Shown here: one piece after another, positions 6,196 to 9,393 of the stretch
Layout: every line of letters starts with the position of its first letter
Position numbering within the stretch: position 1 is the stretch's first letter
Assembly: GCA_013139395.1 (NCBI GenBank)
Contig: WTAX01000026.1
Location: forward strand, 1-9,393
Direction: 5' to 3'
DNA: 9,393 bases
DNA from: Gammaproteobacteria bacterium
GTDB taxonomy: Bacteria > Pseudomonadota > Gammaproteobacteria > GRL18
Position numbers and translations under genes: made by a program
The notes under the pieces: model-generated
The model's database searches: none
The model's input: the letters and a program-made list of their open reading frames with translations, nothing else
Told to the model about the DNA's origin: nothing

Positions 6196-6370
6196 GACAG
6201 CTTCTTTTGATTGGATTATTAGTTAAGTTGAGGTGATTGTAGTATAAAGTGAGGATAGAGCACAGTTTTATCTATTTCAAAATTATATTATGGGAATTTT
6301 GCTGATTGTGACACTATATTTCATAGTCAATGAATACAATGTCAGTTTATTCAGATAAAAACAGGTAATA

Positions 6371-6853
6371 ATGATGGCTTTAAGAAAATGCAAAGCGTGT
6401 GGTAGAACACTTCGAAAAAAAGCTAAGAAATGTTCTAATTGTGGTGCACTATTAGCACAAAGAACATCGTTCCTTCCCTGGATAATAACAATCATTATTA
6501 TTGGCTATTTGGTGGGACATTTCTCAGATAATATAAAATCTTTTGTGGTTAACCCCACTAAAGATACCGCTATGAACAATGTCAATGTTGATATTATGTG
6601 GAGCAGTAGTTCCGGCAATGTAACAAAGGCAGATCTTACAATAAATAATAATAGTCAGTACGATATAAAGGATTTAGAAGTTATTTGTACTCATTATGAT
6701 ATTAATGGAGCACGTGTTAGCGGCAAAGATTTAACGGTTAATGAAGCTATTGCAGCTAATAGTCAGAAAGATATTAATGATTTTAATCTTGGGATTAAAC
6801 ATCCTCAGATTGAACAAACAGAATGTATCGTTTCAGATTTACAAGTGATGTAA
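6371..6853 (+). CDS. Zinc-ribbon, single-TM protein with extracytoplasmic domain
   Basis: The 160-aa product begins with a compact zinc ribbon, C-x2-C (Cys7, Cys10) and C-x2-C (Cys21, Cys24), very rich in Lys and Arg. One transmembrane helix follows (about 35-49), then a C-terminal domain of about 110 residues with alternating hydrophobics, many Asn and Asp, and two Cys (106, 152) that could form a disulfide. The basic ribbon suggests an N-in topology with the C-terminal domain in the periplasm. That domain, with NVDIMWSSSSGNVTKADLTI (72-91), has the rhythm of a small Ig-like beta sandwich; this is inference. Two adjacent ATGs (6371, 6374) are possible starts; AGG at 6363-6365 fits either. 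The function is unknown. Confidence 0.8.
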   Translation: MMALRKCKACGRTLRKKAKKCSNCGALLAQRTSFLPWIITIIIIGYLVGHFSDNIKSFVVNPTKDTAMNNVNVDIMWSSSSGNVTKADLTINNNSQYDIKDLEVICTHYDINGARVSGKDLTVNEAIAANSQKDINDFNLGIKHPQIEQTECIVSDLQVM

Positions 6854-7009
6854 ACCAGCGCTGGTTCTATACCGTATAAGTGAGCAAAATTTTCAATCAA
6901 TATAAGTTCGTGATGTTGTCATGAGCAATGCATTTAAGCACTGAAATTATACAAAAAAATACAGAAACATAGTGAGTTAACAACCTTATTATGCGTATTC
7001 CGAATTTTT

Positions 7010-7040
7010 TTGAGGTAGAGTTAAAAATATATCCTATACT
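7010..7040 (+). promoter_or_regulatory. Possible sigma-70 promoter of the Cys-rich gene
   Basis: A -35-like TTGAGG (7010-7015) and a good -10 box TATACT (7035-7040) lie 41 bp before the ATG at 7081. The 19-bp spacing is longer than ideal, so this is tentative. Confidence 0.35.
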
Positions 7041-7080
7041 CATAGTATCAAGCTAATATTGAAATATTGTGAGAAATACG

Positions 7081-7452
7081 ATGAATTGGTTTTTCGGAAA
7101 AAAGAAAAAAACAAATCCCCTGAGCAAATCACGTGCCCCAATGACACGCAAAGAGAAGTTACTGAAACTGGCTCAGTCTGATACTTATTATTCAGTTTCT
7201 CTTACCTGTTGCGGCTGTAAAGCTTCATCTAAGCTCATAAGCCAATGTTTTCAGTTTAAAGATGCTCCTTCTTTACCGCTAGCTGACTGTAGTGCTGCAA
7301 ATTGTACCTGTGAATATCTGGGAGTAATTAATCGGCGCAGGTTTCAGCGACGCTCAGCAACAGTACGCAGAAAGTCCATTCGAATGGGAAGTGACAGGCG
7401 AAATGCGGGCAGACGAAAGGAAGAAATACTCTGGAATCACTATGGTGCTTGA
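7081..7452 (+). CDS. Cys- and Arg-rich small protein, conserved uncharacterised type
   Basis: The product is a soluble 123-aa basic protein. A Lys-rich start (FGKKKKTNP) is followed by YYSVSLTCCGCKASSKL (36-52), F-K-D-A-P-S-L-P-L-A-D-C (59-70), C-T-C-E-Y (75-79) and then repeated R-R-x-x-x-R-R-like runs (86-112). This order of an early Cys cluster, an APxLPLxxC segment, CxC and a DRR/RR tail recurs in short uncharacterised proteobacterial proteins; I recall the pattern but cannot name a Pfam family. The Arg pairs also echo the RRxxxR of PilZ domains, but the rest of PilZ is absent. The seven Cys could bind zinc. I prefer ATG 7081 over the in-frame GTG at 7069, since the latter would only add four residues. 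Confidence 0.75.
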   Translation: MNWFFGKKKKTNPLSKSRAPMTRKEKLLKLAQSDTYYSVSLTCCGCKASSKLISQCFQFKDAPSLPLADCSAANCTCEYLGVINRRRFQRRSATVRRKSIRMGSDRRNAGRRKEEILWNHYGA

Positions 7453-7597
7453 TGATTCAGAAAAGGCTGAAAAAAGAGATACACTAAACTCTAGTACGTA
7501 CACCTACTGCAGCAGGAAAAAGCAGTGCTAATGTTTTTATTGACAATGAAACAGCTGGTGAGTATCACTTACAATAAAAATCAGATATAGATAAATA

Positions 7598-7626
7598 ATC
7601 CAGGGGTATGTTTATTACCCCTGGAT
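7598..7626. terminator. Bidirectional intrinsic terminator
   Basis: A perfect 11-bp stem, ATCCAGGGGTA (7598-7608) with TACCCCTGGAT (7616-7626), has a 7-nt loop and is followed by ATTTTCT on the + strand. On the minus strand the stem is followed by TATTTAT. It lies between the convergent Cys-rich gene and DUF2892 gene and probably serves both. Confidence 0.85.
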
Positions 7627-7653
7627 ATTTTCTATAGATTTTCGATGGATTTG

Positions 7654-7866
7654 TTATTGTTCTCTTGCTTTTTCTGCTTCTGTTTTAATCCCTAATTTCT
7701 TAAATATCATCGCTGCAGGACAAAAGCCAGTAAAAGAACTCTGAAATAAATTAACGCCAACAAAACCAGTAAACCAAAGCCAGTTAGGATTATGATAAAT
7801 TGACAGTAAAACTGTTACTGTCACAAAAAAACCAGCCATTGCTGTTATTGAGCGTTCTACTGTCAT
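7654..7866 (-). CDS. DUF2892 inner-membrane protein (YgaP-like transmembrane domain)
   Basis: The 70-aa product is a near-textbook DUF2892 protein: it begins MTVERSI, has two membrane helices (about 8-25 and 29-46), the signature [12 protein letters not shown] (29-40), and F-T-G-F-C-P-A-A (45-52) with Cys49, then a short charged tail. In E. coli YgaP this domain follows a rhodanese domain and holds a membrane Cys; stand-alone copies are common near sulfur-trafficking genes, though none is nearby here. A GGAG ribosome binding site lies 8 bases before ATG 7866, and a possible promoter (TTGAAA-18-AATAAT) lies at 7918-7947. Its biochemical role is unproven. It is separated by 249 bp from the pyrophosphatase gene on the same strand. 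Confidence 0.9.
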   Translation of the reverse strand: MTVERSITAMAGFFVTVTVLLSIYHNPNWLWFTGFVGVNLFQSSFTGFCPAAMIFKKLGIKTEAEKAREQ

Positions 7867-7917
7867 TATTATTCTCCGTAAATGGTTAACAGTTTATGAT
7901 TGAAAAGCATGGCGGTA

Positions 7918-7947
7918 ATTATTAAACATTAAGTGGTCTGTTTTCAA
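7918..7947 (-). promoter_or_regulatory. Possible sigma-70 promoter of the DUF2892 gene
   Basis: Reading the minus strand, TTGAAA (7947-7942) and AATAAT (7923-7918) are separated by 18 bp, about 50 bp upstream of the DUF2892 start codon. The match is reasonable but not strong in AT-rich DNA. Confidence 0.35.
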
Positions 7948-8115
7948 GCAGTTTTTACAAAGAATTACAGAATATGCATACTGAGAAGTTTAAACGTTCA
8001 TGTGAATGGATTATTAAAAGTCTCGTTTCAGTGTGCTTACTGTTTATTCAACCACGGTATGATTAAGGCAATACTTAAAAACAGGACAAACTGACATAGT
8101 TCCAAATAATCTCAT

Positions 8116-8646
8116 TTAGAATGGGATTGTTGGTCCTTTCCAGTCAATATGAGAGCGTGGTGTTGCCCTGGCCAGGGCTCTTTCAGCCTTACCCCAACCT
8201 TCACAACGGTTGAGCCCTTTACGACCTCTGGTCATATTCAGTAAACTTTTGGCCCTGGCATATATCTTAAAAAATAAAATGATTAGCTGTTGTTTCCATT
8301 GAGAAATTGGAAAATGGCTGCAAATCAATTTGTCATCATACAGTCCACGGTCAGTTAATCCGATAGCTCCCCATGCGTAGACTTTTACTTTTTTACCCAC
8401 AGGAAGTCGTGGACCAAGCACTACAGCATCCAATAAATCGCCCTCCAGACCTATGAATTCTGGAATTGAGCCATAGTTGAATGGGCAGGGCAAGGGAGAG
8501 ATAAAATCTAACTCTCCAGTAGAGCCCCGCTTCAAAAAACTACCTCGTGGTATCTCAATGATAACTTCCACCAGGGGGACGCCCCGGTACACACTCATTG
8601 AATCAGTTGATACAGATGGTTTTTTTGTTTTCTTTGTTTCTGGCAA
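8116..8646 (-). CDS. Divergent family I inorganic pyrophosphatase
   Basis: The family hydrolyses pyrophosphate to phosphate in the cytoplasm using Mg2+. Landmarks of E. coli Ppa can be aligned: VIIEIPRGS (28-36, catalytic-site Glu31), F-N-Y-G-S-I-P (56-62), G-D-L-L-D-A-V-V-L (69-77), D99 and D104 followed by D-K-L-I (105-108), F-F-K-I-Y (125-129) and the C-terminal C-E-G-W (148-151). Metal ligands corresponding to E. coli Asp67, Asp70, Asp97 and Asp102 are kept, while Asp65 of the D-G-D motif is Glu68. The region before the C-terminal EGW is longer and basic. The start is uncertain: TTG at 8646 has GGGAG 10 bases upstream, while an in-frame ATG at 8598 has no ribosome binding site but gives a more usual N-terminus. 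The stop codon lies in the loop of a 9-bp hairpin (8108-8128). Confidence 0.8.
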   Translation of the reverse strand: MPETKKTKKPSVSTDSMSVYRGVPLVEVIIEIPRGSFLKRGSTGELDFISPLPCPFNYGSIPEFIGLEGDLLDAVVLGPRLPVGKKVKVYAWGAIGLTDRGLYDDKLICSHFPISQWKQQLIILFFKIYARAKSLLNMTRGRKGLNRCEGWGKAERALARATPRSHIDWKGPTIPF

Positions 8647-8799
8647 TTATCAATTGCTCCCTGGCAATAAAAAAAGAAAGTATCTTCATGTTACTTTATC
8701 AATAATAAGATCATAATCACCAACGGTGTTATTTAAAAGGTAACCTTTCCAGGAAGTACAAATTATTCTTCATGATTAGGAAATATAATTTAGCTGTAC

Positions 8800-8828
8800 T
8801 TGAAAGAGTTTTATATCATTCATATCTA
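8800..8828 (+). promoter_or_regulatory. Possible sigma-70 promoter of the 56-aa gene
   Basis: TTGAAA (8800-8805) is followed after 17 bp by TATCTA (8823-8828), 31 bp before the start codon at 8860. The spacing is ideal and the -10 box is weaker. Confidence 0.4.
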
Positions 8829-8859
8829 ATAGTATAAGATGAAAATAGGAGAATGATGA

Positions 8860-9030
8860 ATGAAATATTGTGTAAAATGTAAAAATAAAGACACTTTGCT
8901 ATGCAGTAAATGTAATAACGGAGACTTTTGGGAAGATTCCGGGAACACCTTTCCTTTTATCATTTCAGCCATTATGTTTGGCTGTGGTATGGGGGGCGTT
9001 CTGGCTGCTTTATATGCTTTTTATGCATAA
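8860..9030 (+). CDS. Small zinc-ribbon, single-TM protein (56 aa)
   Basis: A strong AGGAG (8847-8851) sits 8 bases before the ATG, supporting this short gene. The product begins MKYCVKCKNK and carries two C-x2-C pairs (Cys4, Cys7 and Cys15, Cys18) forming a minimal zinc ribbon. A short acidic linker (22-27) follows, then a C-terminal membrane helix (about 31-54) rich in Gly and Ala, with Cys42 inside it. It has the same plan as the N-terminal half of the 6371-6853 product (ribbon then helix) but no obvious sequence match beyond that. The function is unknown. The long plus-strand frame at 8928-9278 overlaps it and is not a gene. Confidence 0.7.
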   Translation: MKYCVKCKNKDTLLCSKCNNGDFWEDSGNTFPFIISAIMFGCGMGGVLAALYAFYA

Positions 9031-9131
9031 GTTACCTATTTTATCCAGGTTGGATTAATAATAGTCAGTCACACATTAGTTATCTACACTCAAATAACCA
9101 CCGAGGGTACGACTTTAAATCTAATAACCTA

Positions 9132-9377
9132 TCAATGCAATTGATTACGCATAGCACTTTTATAACGCTTTTTAGCCGTGTTTATGATAAATACTTCAAT
9201 ATCACTGGTATCAACGTTTTCTTTTTTTCTAAACAATTTCCCCATGGATTTATTAATAAATTTATTCCTTTTGAGTAAACCATCATTATCTTTCTTACGT
9301 ATTCCCACTAAATTAAAAAGTGAATGAATATCTTCAGAGATATCGGAGGGTAATTTTAAGTTATTAATTTTATCCAT
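9132..9377 (-). CDS. Basic hypothetical protein, possibly 5'-partial
   Basis: From ATG 9377 this encodes 81 residues, rich in Lys and Asn, with no signal peptide or membrane span. It has a helix-like N-terminal part (K-L-P-S-D-I-S-E-D-I-H-S-L-F, 8-21) and a basic middle (K-K, K-R-N-K, R-K-K). No ribosome binding site is evident before the ATG, and the reading frame stays open through the remaining 16 bases to the window edge. The true gene may therefore start further upstream, with this as its C-terminal end. I recognise no family. It converges on the 56-aa gene with about 100 bp between them. Confidence 0.5.
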   Translation of the reverse strand: MDKINNLKLPSDISEDIHSLFNLVGIRKKDNDGLLKRNKFINKSMGKLFRKKENVDTSDIEVFIINTAKKRYKSAMRNQLH

Positions 9378-9393
9378 AGCTTGAAAAGCACGC

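Noticed and set aside
6283..6495. 70-codon minus-strand frame
   Set aside because: It overlaps the start of the zinc-ribbon gene, whose C-x2-C pairs are clearly coding on the + strand.
7974..8066. 30-codon ORF (MHTEKFKRSCEW...) in the DUF2892/pyrophosphatase gap
   Set aside because: It is short, has only a poor ribosome binding site and no recognisable pattern.
8928..9278. 116-codon open frame on the + strand
   Set aside because: It overlaps the better supported 56-aa gene (strong ribosome binding site) and the minus-strand gene at 9132-9377; its composition is a low-complexity mix of Tyr, His, Ser and Phe and lacks a good start.

Overview
The window looks like an AT-rich gammaproteobacterial chromosome. 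GalU, the SCO protein and the PCu(A)C chaperone all read as proteobacterial types, and small gene islands are separated by AT-rich spacers carrying palindromic elements. I cannot name a genus from the sequence alone. There are no tRNA or rRNA genes, CRISPR arrays or transposase genes.

Region 1 (1-4030) is bracketed by two inverted copies of one palindromic element of about 160 bp (1-126, truncated by the window edge, and 3854-4015). Between them lie galU (UDP-glucose synthesis) and a copper/cytochrome-oxidase maturation group: a membrane-anchored YtkA/FixH-like protein, a SCO1/SenC copper chaperone and a PCu(A)C copper chaperone with a Met/Lys-rich tail. Also inside are a 51-aa single-span membrane protein on the opposite strand and a small Cys-containing lipoprotein. 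A perfect 29-bp inverted repeat sits between the SCO and PCu(A)C genes. SCO and PCu(A)C proteins normally deliver copper to the CuA/CuB centres of haem-copper oxidases in the periplasm. No oxidase subunit is encoded in the window, so these would serve oxidases encoded elsewhere.

Region 2 (4030-6370) has a 70-aa acidic protein of unknown function, a 160-bp MITE-like element with near-perfect terminal inverted repeats flanked by TA, and a large COG2509-type FAD-dependent dehydrogenase, both genes on the minus strand.

Region 3 (6371-9393) is a run of small, mostly uncharacterised genes: a zinc-ribbon/transmembrane protein, a Cys- and Arg-rich soluble protein, a DUF2892 membrane protein, a divergent family I inorganic pyrophosphatase, a 56-aa zinc-ribbon/transmembrane protein with a strong ribosome binding site, and a basic hypothetical protein at the right edge that may be 5'-partial. 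A clear bidirectional terminator separates the Cys-rich gene from the DUF2892 gene.

I do not see a convincing new multi-gene system. The most interesting content is the palindromic element family, whose stem mismatches are all G-U wobbles on one strand in both copies, the copper-handling gene group those elements enclose, and several small Cys-rich or membrane proteins.
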